NCBI GenBank assembly: GCA_000621185.1
Contig: KK211222.1
Span: 429,523 to 493,522, forward strand
Length of the DNA stretch: 64,000 bases
Direction: 5' to 3'
From: Franconibacter pulveris DSM 19144
Lineage (GTDB): Bacteria; Pseudomonadota; Gammaproteobacteria; Enterobacterales; Enterobacteriaceae
The first letter of the stretch is position 1. Every line of letters starts with the position of its first letter. A model generated the notes under the pieces. It made no database searches, was not told where the DNA came from, and worked only from the letters and a program-made list of their open reading frames with translations. Made by a program: the position numbers and the translations under genes. Below, one piece after another: positions 1-11,793 of the stretch.

Positions 1-248
1 GAGTTTCATTATGTCGTCCTTTTTATGTTGAGGGGCACAGGATCGGGGCGCGAAGGCAAAAAAGCGATTTGCTGATTTCTGATTTCTTTTTTACCGGCGC
101 CTGATAGTAGTTTACTCACTGGCGGGAAAAGCGCGTTTTCAGGTGCAAAACTTATTCATTTACAGGGGATTATCCAAATAAAGTTAATGAATTCTTAATC
201 TACTCCCGCTATGGTGAGGCAATCCTCGCCTTGGTTCAGGATTTTCTT

Positions 249-782
249 ATGCGCAGCAAATACACCTCATCGCAAATTACACTTCACTGGCTGGTCTTTT
301 TACTGGTGGTGGTCGCGTACAGCGCTATTGAGTTACGCGGGCTGGTGCCGCGAAGCGTAGGCCGTATTTTTATCTATACCCACTTTAGCTGCGGTATCGC
401 CATTCTGGTGTTGATGGTGAGCCGGTTGCTGCTGCGGGCGAAATACCCTGAGCCGCCAATTGAGCCGAAGCCAAAAGCGCTCTATACCGGCCTTTCTCAT
501 CTCGTTCACGTGATTCTCTACCTGATGTTTATCGCGCTGCCGCTGCTCGGCGTGGCGGCGAAATATTATGGCGGACGCGAATGGTTCGCTTTTGGCGTCA
601 GCATGCCGGTGGCGGCGGAAGGGGATGAAGATGTCGAAATGCAGCTGCGGGCGATTCACGCATTTATCGCCAACAGCAGCTATTTTGTGGTCGCGCTTCA
701 TGCCGGGGCGGCGCTGGTGCACCACTATTTCTGGCGCGACAATACGCTGCTGCGCATGATGCCCGGTAAACGCAGCCGGTAA
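249..782 (+). CDS. cybB: Cytochrome b561 (superoxide:ubiquinone oxidoreductase)
   Basis: This is an inner-membrane di-heme cytochrome b561 that passes electrons from superoxide or other donors to ubiquinone. The 177-residue protein has four hydrophobic segments. Conserved histidines occur in the first helix (LHWLVF, near residue 14), in the second (HFSCG) and in the last (ALHAGAALVHHYF), as expected for the b-heme ligands. The C-terminus LLRMMPGKR matches the E. coli protein as I recall it. I chose the ATG at 249, which has AGG upstream, rather than the in-frame TTG at 231, because the N-terminus MRSKYTSSQI aligns with the family start. It stands alone; the 248 bases before it hold no gene that I can see. 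Confidence 0.93.
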   Translation: MRSKYTSSQITLHWLVFLLVVVAYSAIELRGLVPRSVGRIFIYTHFSCGIAILVLMVSRLLLRAKYPEPPIEPKPKALYTGLSHLVHVILYLMFIALPLLGVAAKYYGGREWFAFGVSMPVAAEGDEDVEMQLRAIHAFIANSSYFVVALHAGAALVHHYFWRDNTLLRMMPGKRSR

Positions 783-917
783 AATGGACGCTCTGTCTCT
801 TTTTTGAACATATTTTCCATTGCAGTTCACACTTTGCGCACTGCGCATTCGTGAAGTCCGCTCCGTTCGGCCTACAACTATATCTATTATAGAAACACTC
901 AGGTGAGCGGGGGAACT

Positions 918-2243
918 ATGGCGCAGTCGATTCAACGTCCGGTAACAGAGGTAGCGATGCAGGAAGAAGCGCATGAGGCGCGCAGGCTGCGTAAGGTCTT
1001 GCTGGCGACCGGCGTTGGCCATTTTGTCGAGTGGTTTGACTTCGGCCTTTACGGGACGCTGGCCGCCATCATCGGCATGCAATTTTTCCAGTCGAGCAGC
1101 CCGGCGGCTGCGCTGCTCTCCTCATTTGCAGTATTTGGCGCGGGCTTTGTGATGCGTCCTCTCGGCGGGCTGTGGTTCGGATCGCTCGGCGACAGGATCG
1201 GGCGCCAAAAAGTGCTGGCGAACGTCATCCTGCTCACCTCGGGGGCTACCTTTGTCATGGGGTTGCTTCCCACCTGGCAGCAGGTGGGCTTGCTGGCGCC
1301 AGCGCTGCTGGTGATCACCCGTCTGGTGCAGGGGTTCGCCGCAGGCGGCGAGACCTCCGGCGCCACCACCTATCTTGCCGAATTTGCGCCCGCGCGGCGG
1401 CGCGGCTATTTCACCTGCTGGATAGACAACTTTGGCTTTATGGCGTTTGTTGCCGGCTCCGGCCTGGTTTTTCTGCTCACGGCTTCGCTTGGCGAAACGG
1501 CGATGAACGAATGGGGCTGGCGCATTCCGTTCCTGATTGCCGGGCCGCTCGGCATCGTGGGGCTTTATCTGCGCACCCGTCTTGAGGATTCCCCGGAGTT
1601 CACCGCCGCCGTTCGGGCGGGCAAAACGGCGCAGACGCCGCTGCGTACGGCGGTGACGTCCGCCTGGCGGGCGCTGCTGTTCTGCGTCGGGTTTGTGGTT
1701 ATTAAAGCGGTAGGCCACTGGACGCTGCAAACGTTTATGCCAGGTTATCTCTCGACGGAGCTCCATTTCAGCAAGCTTGATTCCTACGCCATTACCACCC
1801 TCGGCCTGTTCGCTATCGCCGTGATGGTGCCGTTTATGGGCTATCTCTCGGACCGCTTCGGGCGCAAGCCGTTAATGCTGGCGGGCTGCGGCGGGTTTAT
1901 TCTCTTCACCTGGCCCGCGATGATGGTGATGGCGCAGGGCGATATGCTCTCCGCCATGCTGGCGATGCTGGTGCTCGGCGCGTTTATCGCCGCCTTCGAC
2001 GGCGCCTGCAGCGCGGCGATGGCGGAGCTTTTTCCCACCGGCGTGCGCTACGGCGGCATGTCGATAGCCTACAACTTCGCGGTCGCCTTTTTCGGCGGCA
2101 TCACCCCCTGGTTTTCGGCTTACCTCATTACCACCACCGGCAATCCCTTCTCACCGGCCTTTTACGTCATGGGCGCGGCGCTGGTAACCTTCCTGACGGT
2201 GATGCGGGCGAAAGAGACGGCGGGTCAACCGCTGCGGCGATAA
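918..2243 (+). CDS. MFS transporter, metabolite:H+ symporter (MHS) family
   Basis: This is a 441-residue inner-membrane proton symporter of the KgtP/ShiA type, which imports organic acids such as 2-oxoglutarate, shikimate or aromatic acids. The sequence shows twelve hydrophobic segments, the family opening HFVEWFDFGLYG (about residues 35-46) and the MFS loop motif GSLGDRIGRQKVL between helices 2 and 3. A second GDR-like loop (YLSDRFGRKPLM) lies at the start of the second half. The start at 918 follows a G-rich ribosome site; a GTG at 903 is possible but lacks spacing. It is a single-gene unit closed by a strong terminator. The substrate cannot be read from sequence; the nearby pca and hgl genes make an organic or aromatic acid plausible. 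Confidence 0.88.
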   Translation: MAQSIQRPVTEVAMQEEAHEARRLRKVLLATGVGHFVEWFDFGLYGTLAAIIGMQFFQSSSPAAALLSSFAVFGAGFVMRPLGGLWFGSLGDRIGRQKVLANVILLTSGATFVMGLLPTWQQVGLLAPALLVITRLVQGFAAGGETSGATTYLAEFAPARRRGYFTCWIDNFGFMAFVAGSGLVFLLTASLGETAMNEWGWRIPFLIAGPLGIVGLYLRTRLEDSPEFTAAVRAGKTAQTPLRTAVTSAWRALLFCVGFVVIKAVGHWTLQTFMPGYLSTELHFSKLDSYAITTLGLFAIAVMVPFMGYLSDRFGRKPLMLAGCGGFILFTWPAMMVMAQGDMLSAMLAMLVLGAFIAAFDGACSAAMAELFPTGVRYGGMSIAYNFAVAFFGGITPWFSAYLITTTGNPFSPAFYVMGAALVTFLTVMRAKETAGQPLRR

Positions 2244-2248
2244 ACAAA

Positions 2249-2273
2249 AAAAAGCGCCTGCGGGCGCTTTTTT
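2249..2273 (+). terminator. Rho-independent terminator of the MHS transporter
   Basis: An 8-bp stem (AAAGCGCC at 2251-2258, GGCGCTTT at 2263-2270) with loop TGCG runs straight into a T tract, six nucleotides after the transporter stop codon. Confidence 0.9.
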
Positions 2274-2424
2274 GTCGCCGGGGTTCAGGCCGCCGTTAAA
2301 GCTCTGGCTACAGCTTCGGCTTCCTAAAGCGCCGTCAAGGCGTGATCTTTTTACTTATGCAGCCACCGGATTAAACAGCCTGTACGTCACTTCAGGTTTA
2401 CACAGCATAATAGCGTGATATACC

Positions 2425-2441
2425 ATACCCCCCTATAGTAT
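2425..2441 (+). promoter_or_regulatory. FrmR operator
   Basis: The sequence ATACCCCCCTATAGTAT has a run of six C flanked by AT-rich arms. This is the layout of operators bound by the CsoR/RcnR family, to which FrmR belongs. It ends 13 bases before the frmR start and so overlaps the promoter region, consistent with autorepression that formaldehyde relieves. Confidence 0.8.
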
Positions 2442-2454
2442 ATGGAGGCGTCTG

Positions 2455-3883
<1,429 letters not shown>

Positions 3884-3898
3884 ATTCTCTTTACTGAT

Positions 3899-3925
3899 AA
3901 AGCGGCCATTGCGCCGCTTTTTTTT
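3899..3925 (+). terminator. Rho-independent terminator of frmRA
   Basis: The stem AAAGCGGC (3899-3906) pairs with GCCGCTTT (3913-3920) and is followed by a run of eight T. It lies 15 bases after the frmA stop codon. Confidence 0.9.
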
Positions 3926-3980
3926 GCGCCGTTTCCGGACGCAAATAGTGAATCTGTGAGCCAGGTAGCGATCTTCGCAC

Positions 3981-4007
3981 TAACCCTTCGCCGCGCTCTG
4001 CCGATGG
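3981..4007 (+). promoter_or_regulatory. Sigma-28 (FliA) promoter of the chemoreceptor gene
   Basis: TAAC at 3981-3984 is followed by exactly 15 bases and then GCCGATGG at 4000-4007. This is close to the enterobacterial sigma-28 consensus TAAA-N15-GCCGATAA. It sits 47 bases upstream of the receptor start and would tie the receptor to flagellar class-3 expression. Confidence 0.75.
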
Positions 4008-4054
4008 TTCTCTTAAAGGCTTATTCCTGACCTACACACAAGAGAAAACTGGCC

Positions 4055-5746
4055 ATGACTAAAACGACAACAAAGCAACAAACGGACGTCCTGAGTTTCT
4101 GGCACCATATCCGGCTGGTTCCGCTGTTCTCAGCCATTCTTGGCGGCATCTTGCTGCTTTTCGCGCTCTGCGTGGGGCTGGCGGGGTATTTCCTCGTCCA
4201 GAGCGACAGCGCGCTTAATGATGTAAAAGAAGAGATTCAGGTGCGAAGCGGGCTTGCCGACAGCGCCAGCCTGCTGCGCACCGCGCGCATCAATATGATC
4301 CACGCGGGCGCCGCCAGCCGCGTGGCGGAAATGGACGATATGCGTCGCAACATCAGCGATGCGGAAAAGAATATCAAGCTCGCCCGTCAGGGGTTTTCCA
4401 GCTATCAGGCGCGGCAGGAGCAGACCGGCGACGCGCTGGATAACGACCTGAAAGCGCGTTTCGACGCCTATCTGCAAGGTTTGCAGCCGATGCTGAAGTT
4501 CGCTAAAAACGGCATGTTCGAGGCTATCATTAACCATGAAAACGAACATGCCCGCCAGCTTGATACGGACTACAGTGCCGTGCTGCAAAAAGCGGTGGCC
4601 TTGCGTTCCGAGCGGGTACAGGCGCTGAGCGATCAGGCGGCGAAACGCACCCACTTTAGCGTCATGATGATGGCCGGCGCGTTCGCCGTGGCGCTGGTGA
4701 TGACGCTGCTGACGTTCGTGGTATTACGCCGCATTGTGATTAAGCCGCTCCAGCACGCCGCCAGCCGCATTGAAACCATCGCCAGCGGCGACCTGACGCT
4801 GCCGGAAGAGCCGACCGGGCGCAGCGAAATTGGCCGTCTGAGCGAGCATCTGCAACTGATGCAGCGCTCGCTGGTAAAAACAGTCGGCACCGTGCGTGAA
4901 GGCGCTAACGCTATCTATCAGGGCACCAGCGAAATTTCCGCCGGCAATACCGATCTCTCCTCGCGCACCGAGCAGCAGGCGGCCGCGCTTGAGCAAACCG
5001 CCGCCAGCATGGAGCAACTCACCGCCACCGTGAAGCAGAACGCCGATAACGCGCATCACGCTACAAAGCTCGCCGAAGACGCCTCCGGCAAGGCAAGCGA
5101 CGGCGGACGTATCGTCTCCGGCGTGGTGACCACAATGGGCAATATCTCCGCCAGTTCGAAGAAAATCTCTGAAATTACCGCCGTAATTAACAGCATCGCC
5201 TTCCAGACCAACATCCTGGCGTTAAACGCCGCCGTGGAAGCCGCCCGCGCCGGCGAACAGGGACGCGGGTTCGCTGTGGTGGCAAGCGAAGTTCGCACGC
5301 TGGCGAGCCGCAGCGCCCAGGCGGCGAAAGAGATTGAAGGGCTTATCAGCGAGTCTGTGGCGCTGATTGATAAAGGCTCCACGGAAGTGGTGCACGCAGG
5401 CGATACCATGAAAGGCATTGTCGAAGCAGTGAAGCGCGTCACCGATATCATGCTGGAAATCGCCGCCGCGTCGGACGAACAGAGCCGTGGCATCGAGCAA
5501 GTGGCGCAGGCTATCGCTGAAATGGATAACGTGACGCAGCAAAACGCCTCGCTGGTGGAAGAAGCCTCCGCCGCCGCCGTGTCGCTGGAAGAGCAGGCCG
5601 CTCGCCTGAATGAGGCGGTCGGCGCCTTCCGCCTGCGTCAAAGCGCCCCGGTTGTCGGGCAGCGCACTGCGCCGGTTGAGCCGCGTCCGGTGGCGGCGGC
5701 GCCCCGCCCGGCGTTAGCGAGCGGGGATAACTGGGAGACCTTCTGA
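4055..5746 (+). CDS. Methyl-accepting chemotaxis protein with CheR/CheB docking tail
   Basis: This inner-membrane chemoreceptor signals through CheW/CheA to the flagellar motor. Its 563 residues run in order: transmembrane helix 1 (about 24-48), a periplasmic four-helix-bundle sensor domain (about 50-195), transmembrane helix 2 (about 199-220), a HAMP linker (to about 275), and the cytoplasmic signalling hairpin. The highly conserved tip includes [20 protein letters not shown] (about 385-405). The C-terminus is NWETF, the pentapeptide that tethers the adaptation enzymes CheR and CheB in high-abundance receptors such as Tar and Tsr, reached through a Pro/Ala-rich linker. No chemotaxis genes adjoin it. 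The ligand is not predictable. A sigma-28 promoter lies just upstream. Confidence 0.93.
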   Translation: MTKTTTKQQTDVLSFWHHIRLVPLFSAILGGILLLFALCVGLAGYFLVQSDSALNDVKEEIQVRSGLADSASLLRTARINMIHAGAASRVAEMDDMRRNISDAEKNIKLARQGFSSYQARQEQTGDALDNDLKARFDAYLQGLQPMLKFAKNGMFEAIINHENEHARQLDTDYSAVLQKAVALRSERVQALSDQAAKRTHFSVMMMAGAFAVALVMTLLTFVVLRRIVIKPLQHAASRIETIASGDLTLPEEPTGRSEIGRLSEHLQLMQRSLVKTVGTVREGANAIYQGTSEISAGNTDLSSRTEQQAAALEQTAASMEQLTATVKQNADNAHHATKLAEDASGKASDGGRIVSGVVTTMGNISASSKKISEITAVINSIAFQTNILALNAAVEAARAGEQGRGFAVVASEVRTLASRSAQAAKEIEGLISESVALIDKGSTEVVHAGDTMKGIVEAVKRVTDIMLEIAAASDEQSRGIEQVAQAIAEMDNVTQQNASLVEEASAAAVSLEEQAARLNEAVGAFRLRQSAPVVGQRTAPVEPRPVAAAPRPALASGDNWETF

Positions 5747-5796
5747 ACAGAGCGTAAACCTGCCGATCACCCTTAGCCATCGGCAGGCTGACTTTT

Positions 5797-5821
5797 GTCG
5801 CCCTTCGGGGCGACTTTTTTT
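5797..5821 (+). terminator. Terminator after the chemoreceptor gene
   Basis: The 7-bp GC-rich stem GTCGCCC/GGGCGAC with a stable TTCG tetraloop (5797-5814) is followed by seven T. A second inverted repeat, CCTGCCGAT/ATCGGCAGG, lies just before it (about 5759-5787). Confidence 0.9.
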
Positions 5822-5940
5822 ACTTTAGGAATATACTGCAACGTTTTCTGCCTTTGCCGCCTGGCTTATTTCCGGGTTCATCGTCCAGGCTTATCAGGGT
5901 CTGGATATGACATTCTGAAATAACTAACGGAGACAACGAC

Positions 5941-6438
5941 ATGCAGATTAAAACCGCTCAAGACCTTTTCGTTCATTTACTTTCAGACACCTACAGCGCC
6001 GAAAAACAGATTACCCGTGCGCTGCCGAAACTGGCGCGCGCCGCGTCAGATGAAAAATTAGCCGAAGCCTTCAAAATGCACCTTGAAGAAACCCATGGCC
6101 AGATTGAACGTATCGATAAAGTGGTTGAAAGCGTGCCGGAGCTGAAACTGCGTCGTATCAAATGTGTGGCGATGGAAGGGCTGATTGAAGAAGGCCAGGA
6201 AGTTATCGATGAAATCGAAAAAGGGCCAGTGCGCGATGCGGGCCTGATCGCCGCCGCGCAGAAAGTGGAGCACTATGAAATCGCCGCGTACGGTACGCTC
6301 TGCACCCTGGCGGAACAGCTGGGTTACACCGAAGCGAAAAACCTGCTTGGCGAAACCCTGGCGGAAGAAAAATCAACCGACGGCAAGCTGACGACCATTG
6401 CGGAGGCTGGCGTAAACACTAAAGCCTCGACTAAATAA
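5941..6438 (+). CDS. yciF: Ferritin-like stress protein YciF (DUF892)
   Basis: This 165-residue cytoplasmic protein belongs to the DUF892/YciF family, a four-helix ferritin-like fold with a di-metal site, induced in stationary phase and osmotic stress. Its enzymatic role is not established. Family blocks seen include HLLSDTYSAEKQ (about 11-22), HLEETHGQIERID (about 47-59), CVAMEGLIEEGQE, and KVEHYEIAAYGTL with the metal-ligand ExxH-type residues. It matches E. coli YciF rather than YciE over its whole length. In E. coli yciF sits in the yciGFE cluster; here it is alone, with GGAG ahead of the ATG and a terminator behind. Confidence 0.92.
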   Translation: MQIKTAQDLFVHLLSDTYSAEKQITRALPKLARAASDEKLAEAFKMHLEETHGQIERIDKVVESVPELKLRRIKCVAMEGLIEEGQEVIDEIEKGPVRDAGLIAAAQKVEHYEIAAYGTLCTLAEQLGYTEAKNLLGETLAEEKSTDGKLTTIAEAGVNTKASTK

Positions 6439-6475
6439 GGCTAAAAAGGGTTAAGCCGCTATCCTGTAGCGTAAA

Positions 6476-6502
6476 AAAACCACTCCTGCGGGAGTGGTTT
6501 TT
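6476..6502. terminator. Bidirectional terminator between yciF and the ene-reductase
   Basis: The 11-bp stem AAAACCACTCC/GGAGTGGTTTT with loop TGCG has an A run on one side and a T run on the other. It can end yciF (+) and the convergent ene-reductase gene (-). Confidence 0.9.
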
Positions 6503-6518
6503 GCTTTTTCAACGCTCA

Positions 6519-7574
6519 TTAAGCCAGCGCGGGGTAATCGGTGTAACCCGTTGCGCCTGGCGAATAGATCGTGTCGGCATTAAGCGGGTTATAAGGCCCG
6601 TTTTGCGAGAAGCGCTCCACCAGATCGGGGTTGGCAATATAGAGCTTGCCGAAGGCGGCGGCATCCGCTTCGCCTTTTTCAATCAGCGCTTCGGCGCTCT
6701 CTTTGGTCAGGCCGTCGTTGGCAATCCATGCGCCCTGGAATTTAGCTTTGATCTGCGGGCCGATGCGGTTCGGGAAATCAAGCGCTTCACGCGCGAAGAT
6801 AAAGGCGAGACGGCGTTGATTGAGCTGCTCCAGCACGTAGCCGAAGAGCGCCGCTGGCTGCGAGTCTTCCATCGAATAGGAGTTCGACATCAGGTTCAGG
6901 TGCACGCCGAGGCGGTCGGCAGGCCATTCGCCAAGCAGCGCGTCGACCGTTTCCAGCAGAAAGCGGGCGCGGTTTTCAATGCTGCCGCCATAGCGGTCGG
7001 TGCGCTTGTTAGAGCCATCATGCAAAAACTGGTCGAAAAGATAGCCGTTGGCGGCATGCACTTCAATGGCGTCGAAACCAGCGCGCTTCGCGTTGATAGC
7101 CGCTTTGCGGAAATCTTCCACAATGCCCGGGATCTCTTCGGTTTCCAGCGCGCGCGGCTCGCCGTAGGGGCGTTTAGGGCGCACGGCGGTAACATGGCCT
7201 TCCGGCGCGATGGCGCTCGGCGCGACCGGCTTTTCGCCGTCAAGAAAGACCGGGTCGGAAACGCGGCCAACGTGCCAGAGCTGAAGCACGATTTTGCCGC
7301 CTTTGGCGTGCACCGCCTCGACAATCTCTTTCCACGCTTCAACCTGCTTTTCAGACCAGATGCCCGGCGTATTGGGATAACCCACGCCCTGCGGCGTAAC
7401 GGAGGTCGCTTCGGTGAAAATCAGCCCGGCGCTGGCGCGCTGCACGTAATATTCTTTGGTCACTTCGCCCGGCGAGCGCTCATCCACCGCGCGCATGCGG
7501 GTGAGCGGGGCCATCACGATGCGGTTGTTCAGCTCAAGCGCGCCTATCTTTACGGGATCAAACAGCGAAGGCAT
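6519..7574 (-). CDS. Alkene reductase, Old Yellow Enzyme family (NemA-like)
   Basis: This is an FMN-dependent cytoplasmic ene-reductase that uses NAD(P)H to reduce activated C=C bonds, nitro groups or nitrate esters. The 351-residue TIM barrel shows the family opening (KIGALELNNRIVMAPLTRMR), the flavin-contact block LIFTEATSV, QLWHVGR, the substrate-binding pair His-x-x-Asn in VHAANGYLFDQFL (about 180-192), the signature SNKRTDRYGGSIENRARF, and the C-terminal GYTDYP. It resembles E. coli NemA in length, but the active site here is HAAN where NemA has HSAH. It reads in the same direction as the downstream-lying pcaQ-like gene but is separated by about 120 bases. No NemR-type repressor gene is next to it, so I leave the symbol empty. 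Confidence 0.9.
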   Translation of the reverse strand: MPSLFDPVKIGALELNNRIVMAPLTRMRAVDERSPGEVTKEYYVQRASAGLIFTEATSVTPQGVGYPNTPGIWSEKQVEAWKEIVEAVHAKGGKIVLQLWHVGRVSDPVFLDGEKPVAPSAIAPEGHVTAVRPKRPYGEPRALETEEIPGIVEDFRKAAINAKRAGFDAIEVHAANGYLFDQFLHDGSNKRTDRYGGSIENRARFLLETVDALLGEWPADRLGVHLNLMSNSYSMEDSQPAALFGYVLEQLNQRRLAFIFAREALDFPNRIGPQIKAKFQGAWIANDGLTKESAEALIEKGEADAAAFGKLYIANPDLVERFSQNGPYNPLNADTIYSPGATGYTDYPALA

Positions 7575-7695
7575 AACAAATTCTCCTGTCAGGAATGATG
7601 CGGTTCGGTCATTAATGCGTTATTGCGCAGCAATTCGCAAGGGCAGGGAATTAGCACTTTATGCGCTTAATTATGCCCTTACGTCATACACGCGC

Positions 7696-8619
7696 TCAGA
7701 CAGGCATGGATTTGCGAATCGAAGCCAGCAGGGTTTGCGCGCCGCTGGAGAGCGGGCTGTCCACCCGCGTCAGGATGCCGATAGGCTCGCCCGCCCCCTG
7801 GGTGGGAACCGGCAACGCGGTCAGCGTCCCCTGGCGCAAATCCTCTTTTACCGCGCCGGAAGGAACAAACCAGACGTAGTTGTAATCCACGGTGAGCTGG
7901 CGTGAGAGCGAGGCGGAAAGCGTTTCAATGCAGGTGGCGGGTAAGCGGCAGCCCTGGCTTGCCAGCAGCGTTTCGGCGTTCTGGCGCGGCACGGTGCCTT
8001 TGGGTGACACCACGGCGGGCCACTCCATCACCCGGCTTAAGGTAATGTTATCGTTCAACAGCGGGTGGCCTGGGCGCACCACCAGCTTCAGCGACTCGAG
8101 AAACAGCAGCTCATAATTAAGCCCGTTCATCAGTTCCGGGTCCGACATGCGCCCGATACCCAGATCCAGCTCGCCCGATTTCAGTCCCGCCAGCAGCATG
8201 GTGTTGTTCATGGTGGCGACCTGCAGGGTAATATCGCTCTGCTGCTGGTGAAACTGGCCGATCACGGCGGGAAGAATGCCAAGGGCGGCGGTGGGAAGCG
8301 CGCCGATGCGCACCACGTCGACGCTGTCGTTCTCTTTGCGGGTCAGCGCCTGGCCTGCATGGTTCAGGGCGTCGAGCACCTTCACCGCGTGGGTGAGAAA
8401 CTGCTCGCCGACCAGCGTTAACTGCGCGCCGAGCCTGCCGCGTTCAAACAGGCGGGTGCCGGTAAGCTGCTCGAGTTCATTAAGCGTTTTGGAAAGCGCA
8501 GGTTGGCTCAGGTTGAGGGTTTCTGCCGCGCGCCCCAGAGTTCCCTGCTGTGCGACGGCCACGAAGGTATGAAGATGGCGCAAGCGAATGCGCTGATTAA
8601 ACAGACCATTTTTTTCCAT
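7696..8619 (-). CDS. pcaQ: LysR-family regulator, PcaQ-like
   Basis: This is a probable activator of the protocatechuate dioxygenase genes. The 307-residue protein has an N-terminal winged helix-turn-helix (RHLHTFVAVAQQGTLGRAAETLNLSQPALSKTL region, about 14-46) and a C-terminal effector-binding domain. It lies 187 bases beyond pcaG on the same strand, the arrangement expected for PcaQ, which in known systems responds to protocatechuate or carboxy-muconate. A LysR-type inverted repeat lies upstream of pcaH at 10269-10285. The assignment to PcaQ rests on family resemblance and context; a GbpR-like sugar-responsive regulator is the alternative. I see no strong ribosome site ahead of the ATG. Confidence 0.75.
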   Translation of the reverse strand: MEKNGLFNQRIRLRHLHTFVAVAQQGTLGRAAETLNLSQPALSKTLNELEQLTGTRLFERGRLGAQLTLVGEQFLTHAVKVLDALNHAGQALTRKENDSVDVVRIGALPTAALGILPAVIGQFHQQQSDITLQVATMNNTMLLAGLKSGELDLGIGRMSDPELMNGLNYELLFLESLKLVVRPGHPLLNDNITLSRVMEWPAVVSPKGTVPRQNAETLLASQGCRLPATCIETLSASLSRQLTVDYNYVWFVPSGAVKEDLRQGTLTALPVPTQGAGEPIGILTRVDSPLSSGAQTLLASIRKSMPV

Positions 8620-8764
8620 AGCTGATGTTAAAAACAGAGCGGGAAGCGTGACAAGATAAGTTGTTTAATTTTGATAACTTGCTAGCAAAATAATATTAAC
8701 AATAGGCCATTATTTTCAACATCAAGGCGCCTGAAACAGGGCAGATGTCCATATGCCGTAATAA

Positions 8765-8796
8765 GAAAACAGAAAGGGCGCGCGAAGGGCGCGCCC
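8765..8796 (-). terminator. Terminator of pcaHG
   Basis: Read on the minus strand, GGGCGCGC (8796-8789) pairs with GCGCGCCC (8783-8776) and is followed by a T-rich stretch (TTTCTGTTTTCTT). It lies ten bases after the pcaG stop. Confidence 0.75.
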
Positions 8797-8806
8797 GGGT
8801 GAAGGG

Positions 8807-10242
<1,436 letters not shown>

Positions 10243-10268
10243 TTAAAGTGAATTTATAGCGATATTTG

Positions 10269-10285
10269 CATAACCGATAGTTATG
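10269..10285. promoter_or_regulatory. LysR-type operator between pcaH and hglS
   Basis: CATAAC-CGATA-GTTATG is a perfect interrupted palindrome with the T-N11-A core used by LysR-family regulators. It resembles the ATAACC-type half-sites reported for PcaQ. It lies 105 bases upstream of pcaH and 122 upstream of hglS. Confidence 0.6.
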
Positions 10286-10407
10286 AATAATGGAAAAGGC
10301 ATCACTAATCGTCACTGCCGCTGTAGATCACAATTTACACATTGTTCCCACCAGGCGCGTAAGTCGTTCTCTACACTCACATCAATACTCACTGGAGGCA
10401 CGAGAAT

Positions 10408-11751
10408 ATGGCGAACAGCATCACGGCTGATGATATTCGGGAGCAATTTTCACAGGCGATGTCGGCGATGTACCAGAAAGAGGTGCCGCAGTACGGCACG
10501 CTGCTTGAACTGGTGGCGGACGTTAACCTTGGGGTTCTGGAGAATAACCCGCAGCTGCATGAACAGCTGGCGAACGCCGACGAACTGGCGCGCCTTAACG
10601 TGGAGCGCCACGGGGCGATCCGCGTCGGCACGGCGAAGGAGCTTGCCACGCTGCGGCGCGTCTTTGCGATTATGGGCATGTATCCGGTTGGCTATTACGA
10701 TCTTTCCCAGGCGGGGGTGCCGGTGCACTCGACGGCCTTTCGCCCGGTCGACGACGTTGCGCTGGCGCGCAATCCGTTTCGCATCTTCACCTCGTTGCTG
10801 CGCCTTGAGCTGATTGAAAACGAAAAGCTCAGGAAACGCGCCGCCGCCATTCTCGCGAAGCGCGATATCTTCACGCCGCGCTGTTACGCCTTGCTCGATA
10901 TTTATGACGAGCAGGGCGGCTTTACGGAAGATCAGGCGAAGGAGTTTGTGCGCGAGGCGCTGGAAACCTTCCGCTGGCACAGCCACGCCACCGTAGACGC
11001 GCAGACTTACCAGGCGCTGCATGATGAACACCGCCTGATTGCCGACGTGGTCTGTTTTCGCGGTTGCCATATCAACCACCTGACGCCGCGCACGCTGGAC
11101 ATTGACCGGGTGCAGGCGTTGATGCCGGAGTATGGCATCACGCCGAAAGCGCTGATTGAAGGCCCGCCGCGCCGGGAGTTTCCGGTGCTGCTGCGCCAGA
11201 CCAGCTTCAAGGCGCTGGAGGAGCCGATAATGTTTGCCGGCGAAAGCGCGGGCACCCACACGGCGCGGTTTGGCGAAATCGAGCAGCGCGGCATGGCGCT
11301 CACGCCGAAAGGCCGGGCGCTGTACGATGCGCTTTTGCAGGAAGCGGGCAGCGGCAAAGATAACTTTACCCACCAGTACCATCTGCAGGAGGTGTTCAGC
11401 CGCTTTCCGGACAGCGACGCGCTGCTGCGCCGCCAGGGGCTGGCCTATTTCCGTTACCGCTTAACGCCGGTGGGCGAAACGCACCGTCACGCTATTCACC
11501 CCGGCGATGACCCGCAGTTGTTGATTGAGCGCGGCTGGGTTACCGCGCAGCCTATCATCTATGAGGATTTTCTGCCGGTCAGCGCCGCCGGGATTTTTCA
11601 GTCCAACCTGGGGGCGGATAACCGCGCCCGCAGCCACGGCAACGCCAGCCGCGAGAGCTTCGAGGCGGCGCTCGGCTGCCCGGTGTTTAACGAGTTCACG
11701 CTATATCAGGAGGCGGAAGATCGCAGCAAGCGACGTTGCGGTCTGCTCTGA
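10408..11751 (+). CDS. hglS: 2-oxoadipate dioxygenase/decarboxylase (HglS/YdcJ, DUF1338)
   Basis: This Fe(II)-dependent cytoplasmic enzyme converts 2-oxoadipate to D-2-hydroxyglutarate with loss of CO2; the activity is known from the Pseudomonas lysine catabolic pathway and the family was earlier called YdcJ/DUF1338. The 447 residues match that family in length. Blocks I recognise are MSAMYQKEVPQYGTLLELV (about 16-34), the first metal-region histidine in NVERHGAIRVGT, GCHINHLTPRTLDID (about 225-239) with another, and the C-terminal SHGNASRESFEAALG. GGAGG stands ahead of the ATG. It is divergent from pcaHG. In E. coli ydcJ directly precedes opgD; here four other genes separate them. Confidence 0.9.
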   Translation: MANSITADDIREQFSQAMSAMYQKEVPQYGTLLELVADVNLGVLENNPQLHEQLANADELARLNVERHGAIRVGTAKELATLRRVFAIMGMYPVGYYDLSQAGVPVHSTAFRPVDDVALARNPFRIFTSLLRLELIENEKLRKRAAAILAKRDIFTPRCYALLDIYDEQGGFTEDQAKEFVREALETFRWHSHATVDAQTYQALHDEHRLIADVVCFRGCHINHLTPRTLDIDRVQALMPEYGITPKALIEGPPRREFPVLLRQTSFKALEEPIMFAGESAGTHTARFGEIEQRGMALTPKGRALYDALLQEAGSGKDNFTHQYHLQEVFSRFPDSDALLRRQGLAYFRYRLTPVGETHRHAIHPGDDPQLLIERGWVTAQPIIYEDFLPVSAAGIFQSNLGADNRARSHGNASRESFEAALGCPVFNEFTLYQEAEDRSKRRCGLL

Positions 11752-11793
11752 GCGCGCTACGCTCTCAGCAGTGATGCTGAAAAGGAAAAGTAA

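Noticed and set aside
333-1082. A 249-codon minus-strand frame spanning cybB and the transporter start
   Set aside because: It crosses an intergenic region and two real genes in antisense, with no family resemblance.
6501-7598. A 365-codon open frame on the plus strand over the ene-reductase gene
   Set aside because: The opposite strand encodes a complete Old Yellow Enzyme; this frame has shadow-type composition and begins inside a terminator.
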